Assembly: GCA_023415525.1 (NCBI GenBank)
Contig: JAEZKI010000298.1
Coordinates: forward strand, 1 to 5,281
Reading direction: 5' to 3'
DNA: 5,281 nucleotides
Origin: Bacillota bacterium
GTDB taxonomy: Bacteria; Bacillota; Clostridia; Lachnospirales; Cellulosilyticaceae
Each line of letters starts with the position of its first letter. The stretch's first letter is position 1. The position numbers and the translations under genes are program-made. The notes under the pieces are model-generated. The model did not search any database, was not told where the DNA came from, and worked only from the letters and a program-made list of their open reading frames with translations. Positions 1-5,281 of this stretch are shown piece after piece.

Positions 1-1836
1 CCTCATAACCGAATCAACGCCAGCAACCCTTGTTCTGAATATATGTTTTTAGATGATACTGCTTGTAATCTAGCAAGTATTAATATCACTAAATTTTATG
101 ACCCAGAAACGAATACACTAGACCTTGAAGGCTATATGCATTGTATCAAAATGGTACAAATTGTTTTAGAAGCCACTATCCATCATGGCCAATTCCCTAC
201 ACCAGAGATAGCACGTCGTTCTTACCTCTTCCGAACAACAGGTTTAGGACTTACTAATATGGGTGCTCTCTTTATGTTAATGGGACTACCTTATGACAGT
301 GAAGAGGCTAGGCAGGTAGGCGCTTCTCTTATGAGCTTACTTACAGGTTACTCCTATTACGTTTCCAGTTTATTTGCTAAAGAAATAGGTGCCTTCGAAT
401 GTTTTGCTATCAATAAACCTTATATGCTGAAAGTTCTTTACAATCATGCAAAAGTAAGTGACAGCACTACTTTCTCACAGGACTTCCATGGATTAAACTA
501 CGCACCTCCTCTTATTAACCATGGACTTTTAAATCAACTAGGATATAAAGAATTAGCTTCTACTCTTACAAAAGTTTGGAATAAGACCCTTATAAATGGT
601 GAAAAATATGGTTATCGTAATGCACAAGTCTCTGTACTGGCTCCTACTGGTACGATTGCCTTTGCTATGGATTGTGCCACCACTTCCTCTGAACCTTTCT
701 TTAGCCATGTAGTGTATAAGAAACTAGTAGGTGGTAGTAGCATGGAGATTGTAAATCCCCTTATTCCTACTGTTCTTAAAAAATTAGGCTATAAGAAAAA
801 TGAGATTACAGCTATTACAGACTACATTTTGCGTAAGGAAAATAAAGGCGATTATGCTATTCTTTTAGATGGCAAAATCGAAGGGGCTCCGTATTTAAAA
901 GAAGAACACTACCCTATTTTTGATACAGCTAATAAGTGTGGCAGTGGTGAGCGCTATATCTCCCCTATGGGACATGTCCAAATGATGGCAGCTCTTACCC
1001 CTCATGTATCAGGTGCTATTTCTAAAACCGTTAACTTACCAAGTGATGCAACGGTTAAAGACGTAGCAGACATTTATGAAGCCTCTTGGCAATTAGGTGT
1101 AAAGGCCATTGCACTTTACCGAGATGGTTGTAAAGTTTGTCAACCACTTACCACCACCCTTAAAGAAGAAGAACAGGCTATTCGTTTAGAAGATCTTTCT
1201 TACGAAGCACTTTTGGCCTATGCTAAAAATAAAACTGCAACTACTCGAGTACCTCTCCGTGTAAAACCTACAGGAATACGTAATGCCCATGTCCATGAAG
1301 CAGAAATTGGTGGATTAAAACTTTACATCACTGTTTCCTTCTATGAAGACGGTCGCCTAGGTGAAGTTTATGTTTCAGCAGGCAGACAAGGTTCTCTCGT
1401 TAAAGGCTTACTAGACAGTATCTCTACTACTGTCTCTGAGATGCTTCAATATGGCGTACCTGCTCATGACATTGCTTCTATGTATCGAGGTCAAAAGTAT
1501 GAACCTAGTGGTTTTGTCTATGGACACCCTTATATTAAAATGGCTGATTCCATCTCTGATTTAATCAGCAAAATTATTGATAGTGAATTAGGAGATTTCA
1601 CCTATTGTCAAGTTAAGCCCGCCAATAGCTTTACAAAGGTACTTCATGATAGTCTTCCTCCTATTCCTCTTTCTACTGCTAGTGCTTCTTCTAAAGCCTC
1701 TGCACTTTCTGATAAAGAGAAAACAGGTACACGTCTTTACGGGGAAACCTGTTCCCATTGTAAAAGTACACATCTTATCAAAAACGGAACCTGTAAGGTT
1801 TGTATGGAATGTGGCACAACAACTGGATGTAGTTAG
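1..1836 (+). CDS. nrdJ: Adenosylcobalamin-dependent (class II) ribonucleotide reductase, 3' part (5' end outside window)
   Basis: Reduces ribonucleotides to deoxyribonucleotides in the cytoplasm using an AdoCbl-generated thiyl radical, without oxygen. The frame is open from base 1, so the Met at 43 is internal; 611 residues are visible. Seen: NPCSE at residues 9-13, matching the Asn/Cys/Glu catalytic set of the family (Cys11 the likely thiyl radical site); Cys22 in TACNLASIN, the likely partner of the redox-active pair; the phosphate-binding PTGTI loop at about 215-219; and the class II stretch ending AISKTVNLP and ALYRDG. A TSCPD-type domain covers roughly residues 416-530. The tail is a Cys-rich ribbon, with CSHC at 584-587, Cys598, CMEC at 601-604 and Cys610 next to last. 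In this family such Cys are thought to re-reduce the active site or bind zinc. The N-terminal part, including any ATP cone and the first redox Cys, is not in the window. No clear terminator follows directly, so readthrough into the Spo0E-like gene is possible. The family call is very secure. Confidence 0.96.
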   Translation, partial: PHNRINASNPCSEYMFLDDTACNLASINITKFYDPETNTLDLEGYMHCIKMVQIVLEATIHHGQFPTPEIARRSYLFRTTGLGLTNMGALFMLMGLPYDSEEARQVGASLMSLLTGYSYYVSSLFAKEIGAFECFAINKPYMLKVLYNHAKVSDSTTFSQDFHGLNYAPPLINHGLLNQLGYKELASTLTKVWNKTLINGEKYGYRNAQVSVLAPTGTIAFAMDCATTSSEPFFSHVVYKKLVGGSSMEIVNPLIPTVLKKLGYKKNEITAITDYILRKENKGDYAILLDGKIEGAPYLKEEHYPIFDTANKCGSGERYISPMGHVQMMAALTPHVSGAISKTVNLPSDATVKDVADIYEASWQLGVKAIALYRDGCKVCQPLTTTLKEEEQAIRLEDLSYEALLAYAKNKTATTRVPLRVKPTGIRNAHVHEAEIGGLKLYITVSFYEDGRLGEVYVSAGRQGSLVKGLLDSISTTVSEMLQYGVPAHDIASMYRGQKYEPSGFVYGHPYIKMADSISDLISKIIDSELGDFTYCQVKPANSFTKVLHDSLPPIPLSTASASSKASALSDKEKTGTRLYGETCSHCKSTHLIKNGTCKVCMECGTTTGCS

Positions 1837-1871
1837 AAAAGTCACCTTTTTTTAAGAATTGCATATTATAT

Positions 1872-1937
1872 GATTAGGCACTAAAGAAGACTTGAAAGTG
1901 CTTAAAAAAGCCTTTTGTCACTATCTACTGCCTAATC
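1872..1937 (+). repeat. 9-bp inverted repeat in leader of Spo0E-like gene
   Basis: GATTAGGCA at 1872-1880 is perfectly complementary to TGCCTAATC at 1929-1937, with 48 bases between. Weaker inner pairing is possible (AGTG at 1897-1900 with CACT at 1919-1922). It lies between the reductase stop and the Spo0E-like start. It could be an RNA fold in the leader or a processing site. It is not a typical terminator, because the loop is long and no T-run follows the right arm. Its function is unknown and it could be chance. Confidence 0.4.
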
Positions 1938-1948
1938 TCTCGCACAAA

Positions 1949-1954
1949 GAAAGG
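1949..1954 (+). promoter_or_regulatory. Probable weak ribosome binding site deciding the Spo0E-like start
   Basis: GAAAGG ends 12 bases before the ATG at 1967, a rather long spacing. The competing in-frame TTG at 1892 has only an AAGAAG-like run right against it, which is too close to work well, and its extra 25 residues have no counterpart in the Spo0E family. I therefore prefer the ATG at 1967. Confidence 0.45.
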
Positions 1955-1966
1955 CGAACAACTCTC

Positions 1967-2146
1967 ATGAATGCGCCCAATGTATTACTCATTAATAAGC
2001 TCAAAAAAGAATTAAATGTACTTGTTGTACAAAACAACTTCAATCTTCTAGCCCCGGATATTTTGCAGTTAAGTAAGCTACTTGATGAACTCATGTTACC
2101 CCTTTTTGAGGATCAATTAGACAATTCTTACTTTGAGTTATACTAA
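1967..2146 (+). CDS. Spo0E-like small sporulation regulator (probable aspartyl-phosphate phosphatase)
   Basis: A 59-residue protein of the Spo0E/YisI/YnzD type. In Bacillus, members remove phosphate from Spo0A~P and hold back sporulation. Seen: an amphipathic first helix (about residues 5-22, LLINKLKKELNVLV), a short turn, then a second helix (about 29-48) with LSKLLDEL at 35-42. This aligns with the family signature SQELD: Ser36 and Asp40 are kept, while Gln and Glu become Lys37 and Leu38. Length and two-helix hairpin plan are normal for the family. An in-frame TTG at 1892 would add 25 residues, but that segment overlaps the inverted repeat at 1872-1937 and does not look like family sequence. 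It lies 130 bases after the reductase on the same strand and may be read from that transcript or from a weak promoter of its own. The target Spo0A is inferred from the family. The short motif match leaves moderate doubt. Confidence 0.7.
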   Translation: MNAPNVLLINKLKKELNVLVVQNNFNLLAPDILQLSKLLDELMLPLFEDQLDNSYFELY

Positions 2147-2191
2147 TACAAAATACAACAATCTTTAAATAAAAATAACACCAATAAAATG

Positions 2192-2236
2192 AGACAAAGC
2201 AAAAGACCGTTTTTTAAGCGGTCTTTTGCTTTGTCT
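2192..2236. terminator. Rho-independent-type terminator between convergent genes
   Basis: A perfect 18-bp inverted repeat: left arm 2192-2209, right arm 2219-2236, loop TTTTTTAAG at 2210-2218. It sits between the stop of the rightward Spo0E-like gene and the end of the leftward deacetylase, whose stop codon overlaps the right arm by two bases. For leftward transcription the stem is followed by a T-rich run (ATTTTATT), as expected of an intrinsic terminator. For rightward transcription no T-run follows the full stem, though the inner 9-bp stem AAAAGACCG/CGGTCTTTT itself ends in T's. It is probably shared by both directions and stronger leftward. Confidence 0.85.
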
Positions 2237-3047
2237 AATGAACAGGCTGACTACTTTTTTGTCTTCCTTCAAAGTCAATAGAATAATCTACGTCCTTCAA
2301 AAGGAGTTCCGAAACAGGTACAAAGGCAAAGCCTTTAGCCTGCACTCCTTTAATAATGGCTTCTAGTGCTCGAGCTGTATACTTTGCGCCATTGTGCATC
2401 AAAATAATGGACCCTGGTCTCAAATTCTTGTGGTTAACTACTTTATCGATGAGTGGCTGGACACCATAGTTCTTCCAATCCAAAGAATCTACATCCCATT
2501 GAATACAATAGTACCCACACTCTTTTGTGGCTTCCACTACCGTGTTATTGTACTCGCCATAGGGTGGCCTAAAAAGCTTTGTTTCCTTTCCTGCTATTTC
2601 TTTAATGGAGGCATCTGCTTCCATAATATCTGCTTTAATGGCTTCCTTACTCATACTATTCATATGGGTGTGTTTATTGGAATGATTGGCAATATCGTGT
2701 CCCTTTTGGGTAAGCTGCTTCACTTCTTCTGGATACTTTCTTGCCCAATCTCCCACTACGAAAAATGTAGCTCGTACCTGGTATTTTTCAAGAATTTCTA
2801 TAATCTGCGAGAGATCTTCTGCTCCCCATGCTGCATCAAAGGTTAAGGCTATCTTTTTTTCTCCATTGGTATCTACACAATAAATAGGTAAAAGTCTTTT
2901 TCCTTCTGCTATTTCTATCCTAGACTTAGGCATAGCCTCTATCGTATTTGCTATTAAAACACTTTCACTCCCTAGTAAAATCCCTGTTATTAAAATAAAA
3001 AGTCCTTTTTTTACATAATGGTTTCTCATCCATGCTGTTTTTTTCAT
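2235..3047 (-). CDS. Polysaccharide deacetylase (NodB-type, PdaB-like), membrane-anchored or secreted
   Basis: A 270-residue carbohydrate esterase family 4 protein, predicted to remove N-acetyl groups from peptidoglycan or a related glycan outside the membrane. Seen: a basic N-terminus, then a hydrophobic segment at about 15-33 (signal peptide or anchor), then the NodB domain from about 65 to 250. Its motifs are in order: TFDAAWG at 69-75 (Asp71 the catalytic base), HSNKH at 122-126 (zinc-binding His122 and His126), RPPYG at 160-164, DSLDW at 187-191, and ILMHN at 215-219 (His218). The TFDxxWG form resembles the sporulation protein PdaB of Bacillus, in which the second Asp of the usual TFDD is also absent, so activity may be weak or altered. 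The start is supported by AAGGAG at 3057-3062, 9 bases upstream; a second Met at residue 7 lacks as good a site. It is transcribed alone, divergent from feoA. A sporulation role is inferred from family resemblance. Confidence 0.92.
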   Translation of the reverse strand: MKKTAWMRNHYVKKGLFILITGILLGSESVLIANTIEAMPKSRIEIAEGKRLLPIYCVDTNGEKKIALTFDAAWGAEDLSQIIEILEKYQVRATFFVVGDWARKYPEEVKQLTQKGHDIANHSNKHTHMNSMSKEAIKADIMEADASIKEIAGKETKLFRPPYGEYNNTVVEATKECGYYCIQWDVDSLDWKNYGVQPLIDKVVNHKNLRPGSIILMHNGAKYTARALEAIIKGVQAKGFAFVPVSELLLKDVDYSIDFEGRQKSSQPVH

Positions 3048-3118
3048 GCTGTCCTTCTCCTTATTTCTCTTTCTTCTAAGATTTTCTACTTATTTATGAA
3101 AAAGCACTTATCCTTTTT

Positions 3119-3145
3119 AATAACTCTTCCTATAAATAACTCTTC
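3119..3145 (+). repeat. Two-copy 11-bp direct repeat in the divergent promoter region
   Basis: AATAACTCTTC occurs at 3119-3129 and again at 3135-3145, separated by CTATA (16-base period). It lies upstream of both the deacetylase and feoA promoters. It could be a regulator binding site in tandem or simple slippage in AT-rich DNA; the sequence alone cannot decide. Confidence 0.6.
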
Positions 3146-3172
3146 TTAATAGTAGTAACCATTTATTCCCAT

Positions 3173-3200
3173 TTCTCATATATTAGTAAGGAACTATACT
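3173..3200 (+). promoter_or_regulatory. Possible SigA-type promoter of feoA
   Basis: TATACT at 3195-3200 is a good -10 box; TTCTCA at 3173-3178, with a 16-base spacer, matches four of six -35 positions. Transcription would start near 3207, giving a leader of about 22 bases that contains the AGGAG at 3215-3219. In such AT-rich DNA, chance matches are common. Confidence 0.35.
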
Positions 3201-3228
3201 TTATTATCTGCCTTAGGAGACTTATTTT

Positions 3229-3480
3229 ATGCAAGATTCTTCACTTTCACTTAATCAACTGGCTATTGGTCAAAAGGCAAAAATCGTCAACTTAGATGGA
3301 TTAGGACCCTTAAAATCTCGTATATTAGACCTAGGAATTATTAATGGTACCACTATTGAAGCTTTGCATCACAGTCCCTCTGGTGACCCAACTGCTTACT
3401 TTGTACGTGGTACAGTTATTGCCTTACGCCAAGAAGATGCCAAAAAAATAATCGTCCAACGTACGCCTCATCTTCTCTAG
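3229..3480 (+). CDS. feoA: Ferrous iron transport protein A (FeoA)
   Basis: An 83-residue cytoplasmic SH3-like protein that works with the FeoB permease in Fe(II) uptake. Seen: an N-terminal strand with LAIGQKAKIV (11-20), the conserved R-x2-DLG core at 31-36, NGTTIE (39-44), and the closing G-x2-IALR-x2-DA block at 61-71, all typical of FeoA; about 80 residues is normal for a single-domain FeoA. The start is supported by AGGAG at 3215-3219, 9 bases upstream. It is followed by a 133-base gap, holding a strong hairpin, and then by feoB on the same strand. FeoA is thought to modulate FeoB, perhaps through its G domain. Iron-dependent regulation is expected from the family, but no operator is clear. 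Confidence 0.95.
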   Translation: MQDSSLSLNQLAIGQKAKIVNLDGLGPLKSRILDLGIINGTTIEALHHSPSGDPTAYFVRGTVIALRQEDAKKIIVQRTPHLL

Positions 3481-3527
3481 CACAAGGCCTTTAGATGCTT
3501 TATACATGAAACCCTTTGATTTATAGC

Positions 3528-3577
3528 TTAAAAGTACCTTGTCCTTATGTTTGATTCTGTTTGCAAGGTACTTTTAA
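3528..3577 (+). terminator. Hairpin between feoA and feoB (attenuator-like terminator or processing/stability element)
   Basis: A perfect 14-bp inverted repeat: TTAAAAGTACCTTG at 3528-3541 pairs with 3564-3577, with a 22-base loop. The 3' arm ends CTTTTAATTT, so the stem runs into a short T-rich stretch, as in a weak intrinsic terminator. It is 47 bases after the feoA stop and 36 bases before the feoB start. Likely roles are partial termination or mRNA end protection, giving more feoA than feoB message. The large loop and interrupted T-run make full termination doubtful, and no clear promoter for feoB alone is visible after it. Confidence 0.6.
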
Positions 3578-3613
3578 TTTAGACGTCATCTGTTAATATT
3601 AGGAGGTATCCAC

Positions 3614-5281
3614 ATGGGACTTACACATCAATCTACAGGTTTCGGAGTTCATTCCCATTCTTCCCTTCCTACTGCACCCTATAAAGTTATTGCTTTGGCG
3701 GGTAACCCAAATGTAGGAAAGAGTACCGTATTTAATGCCTTAACAGGCCTTAATCAGCATACAGGTAACTGGCCTGGTAAGACTGTGACCAGTGCTCAAG
3801 GGACAACTACTTTTAATGAAGAAACTTTTACTCTCATTGACTTGCCGGGTACATACTCCCTAATGGCTACTTCTCAAGAGGAGGAGGTTGCTCGTGATTT
3901 TATCTGCTTTAGTCAGCCTCATTGCACGATTATTGTGGCAGATGCCACTAATTTAGAAAGAAATCTTAATCTTGTACTTCAAATCTTAGAGCTTACTCCC
4001 CGTGCTATCCTTTGCATCAATTTACTGGATGAAGCTAAAAAGAAGAAGATTCACATTGACCTAGAGAAACTTTCTTCTCTCCTTCATATTCCTGTTGTAG
4101 GTACTTCTGCTCGTTCTGAAGAAGGATTATCTACTTTGATGGCTCGTACTCAAGAAATTTGTATGCAAGCACCTCATCCTAATACCCTCAAAGTGACCTA
4201 TCCTTTACCTATTGAAGAAGCTATTTATTCTTTAACCCCCCTCATTGAAGCCTTCACCTCCCAAATTCCTAGTCGTTTTCTAGCTCTTCGTCTACTTCTC
4301 CAAGATGAAGGCTTTCTCTCTGGGCTTGGCGAATATTTTGAAGAAAGTATCTTCTCTTATCTCCCTCTTCAAGAAGAACTTTTTCGGGTAAGAGCACGAC
4401 TAGCTAGTAAAGGCTTTGGACTGGAAAACTTAAGAAATGCCCTTATAGAAAGCATTGTGCATACCTCTGAGCAACTCTATAAATCTTGTGTCTCCTTAGA
4501 AAATATCATTTATTATCATACAGACAGACGTCTTGACCAATTTCTTACTTCTAAATTTACGGGAATACCTATCATGCTTTTACTCCTTGGTCTCACTTTT
4601 TGGTTAACCATTGTAGGCGCCAATTATCCGTCTCAAGTGCTTTCAACTCTTCTCTTTGGTTTGGAAGAGCCTCTCATCTCATTCTTTATTTCCATAAATG
4701 CTCCTCTATGGTTAAGTAACCTCATTGTTTTAGGTATGTATCGCACGCTGGCCTGGATTGTTTCTGTCATGTTGCCACCTATGGCTATATTTTTTCCTCT
4801 TTTTACCCTACTAGAAGACTCTGGCTACTTACCGCGTATTGCATTTAATATGGATAAATATTTTAAAAAAGCAGGTGCTCATGGCAAGCAGTGTCTAACC
4901 ATGTGTATGGGTTTTGGTTGTAATGCCTGTGGTGTAGTAGGTTGCCGTATTATTGACTCTCCTCGTGAACGTCTTATTGCTATTCTCACCAATAATTTTG
5001 TGCCTTGTAATGGCCGTTTTCCCACTCTGATTACACTGATTAACCTCTTCTTTGTGGTAGGCATTACCCATGCTTTTCATTCTTTTTTAGCTACATTACT
5101 GCTACTTGGTTTTATTTTATTAGGTATTGGTATGACTCTTTTAAGCTCAAAAATACTTTCTATGACTTTTTTAAAAGGCCTGCCTTCTTCCTTTATCCTA
5201 GAGCTTCCCCCTTATCGTAAGCCTCAAGTCCTTAAAGTCATTACACGTTCTATTTTTGACCGAACCCTCTTTGTTTTAGGT
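3614..5281 (+). CDS. feoB: Ferrous iron transport protein B (FeoB), 5' part (3' end outside window)
   Basis: The membrane permease of Fe(II) uptake, with an N-terminal G-protein domain. 556 residues are visible and the frame is still open at the window end. Seen: GTPase motifs G1 GNPNVGKST at 30-38, the switch I region with Thr57 in GNWPGKTV, G3 DLPG at 76-79, G4 NLLD at 136-139 (a variant of N-x-x-D) and G5 TSAR at 164-167. A helical, GDI-like linker covers about 195-310. Hydrophobic membrane segments begin near 318. The first Gate-type region carries LEDSGYLPRIAF (400-411) and the Cys-rich stretch Cys431, 436, 439 and 444, followed by NNFVPCNGRFP (460-470). The start is supported by AGGAGG at 3601-3606, 7 bases upstream, and by the N-terminal MGLTHQSTG, which is recurrent in clostridial FeoB. 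An extension of about 24 residues with three His precedes the G domain. The second Gate region and C-terminus lie outside. It is likely co-expressed with feoA. Confidence 0.96.
   Translation, partial: MGLTHQSTGFGVHSHSSLPTAPYKVIALAGNPNVGKSTVFNALTGLNQHTGNWPGKTVTSAQGTTTFNEETFTLIDLPGTYSLMATSQEEEVARDFICFSQPHCTIIVADATNLERNLNLVLQILELTPRAILCINLLDEAKKKKIHIDLEKLSSLLHIPVVGTSARSEEGLSTLMARTQEICMQAPHPNTLKVTYPLPIEEAIYSLTPLIEAFTSQIPSRFLALRLLLQDEGFLSGLGEYFEESIFSYLPLQEELFRVRARLASKGFGLENLRNALIESIVHTSEQLYKSCVSLENIIYYHTDRRLDQFLTSKFTGIPIMLLLLGLTFWLTIVGANYPSQVLSTLLFGLEEPLISFFISINAPLWLSNLIVLGMYRTLAWIVSVMLPPMAIFFPLFTLLEDSGYLPRIAFNMDKYFKKAGAHGKQCLTMCMGFGCNACGVVGCRIIDSPRERLIAILTNNFVPCNGRFPTLITLINLFFVVGITHAFHSFLATLLLLGFILLGIGMTLLSSKILSMTFLKGLPSSFILELPPYRKPQVLKVITRSIFDRTLFVLG

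Larger units (their letters stand above)
3048..3228. promoter_or_regulatory. Divergent promoter region between deacetylase and feoA
   Basis: A 181-base, very AT-rich gap containing the start signals of two opposed genes. On the minus strand, AAGGAG at 3057-3062 serves the deacetylase. A CATAAATA element (complement of 3091-3098) resembles the -10 of sporulation sigma factors (SigE/SigG type), but I find no convincing -35 at the right distance. On the plus strand lie the probable feoA promoter and AGGAG at 3215-3219. I looked for a Fur-type (TGATAAT-N-ATTATCA) or DtxR-type palindrome and saw no good match. Confidence 0.6.

Noticed and set aside
43..1836. Reductase taken as a complete 597-residue gene starting at the ATG at 43
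   Set aside because: The frame is open to base 1 and the catalytic NPCSE motif is encoded at 25-39, before that Met, so the gene is truncated by the window edge.
1848..1854. Terminator at the T-run just after the reductase stop
   Set aside because: The seven T's have no convincing GC stem in front (only a 4-bp AACT/AGTT pairing).
1588..1855. Short open frames on both strands over the reductase 3' end (minus 1588-1845, plus 1646-1855)
   Set aside because: They overlie the secure reductase frame with its Cys-rich tail and have low-complexity, unrecognisable products: shadows.
1892..1966. TTG start giving an 84-residue version of the Spo0E-like protein
   Set aside because: The extra 25 residues do not resemble the family, overlap the inverted repeat, and the ribosome site is poorly placed; the ATG at 1967 fits family length.
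2394..2883. Plus-strand open frames at 2394-2846 and 2686-2883
   Set aside because: Antisense to the deacetylase NodB domain; no recognisable motifs and no ribosome binding site of note.
3191..3220. Fur or DtxR operator in front of feoA
   Set aside because: AT-rich bits such as TTATTATCTG are present but do not form the expected 7-1-7 or 19-bp palindrome.
3571..3600. Separate promoter for feoB (TAATAT at 3594-3599)
   Set aside because: No acceptable -35 at 16-18 bases and transcription would start at or after the AGGAGG ribosome site, leaving no working leader.
4879..5080. Two overlapping minus-strand 61-residue frames
   Set aside because: Antisense to the highly conserved FeoB Gate segment; no family resemblance.

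Overview
This looks like a low-GC, endospore-forming member of the Bacillota, most likely a clostridial (Lachnospirales/Cellulosilyticum-like) chromosome. The evidence is AT-rich coding DNA with A/T-ending codons, strong AGGAG-type ribosome binding sites, a B12-dependent class II ribonucleotide reductase, a Spo0E-like regulator, a PdaB-like sporulation-type deacetylase, and a FeoB of the 'MGLTxQSTG' subtype common in clostridia. The genus is inferred from family recall, not from a search.

Layout. Bases 1-1836 (+) are the 3' part of the class II ribonucleotide reductase; its start lies before the window. About 130 bases later is a small 59-codon Spo0E-like gene (1967-2146, +). A perfect 18-bp inverted repeat (2192-2236) closes this rightward block and lies at the tail of the convergent polysaccharide deacetylase gene (2235-3047, -). 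A 181-base AT-rich divergent promoter region (3048-3228), containing an 11-bp direct repeat, separates the deacetylase from the rightward ferrous-iron uptake pair feoA (3229-3480) and feoB (3614 to beyond the window end). A long hairpin sits in the 133-base gap between feoA and feoB.

How the genes relate. FeoA and FeoB form the Fe(II) uptake system. The reductase makes deoxynucleotides with adenosylcobalamin and needs no oxygen, which fits an anaerobe that takes up Fe(II). The Spo0E-like protein and the PdaB-like deacetylase both point to a sporulation programme, but they are on opposite strands and are not an operon. I see no mobile element, CRISPR array, tRNA or rRNA, and no convincing new multi-gene system. 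The points most worth a second look are the small Spo0E-like gene and its structured leader, the feoA-feoB hairpin, and the missing metal-ligand Asp in the deacetylase.
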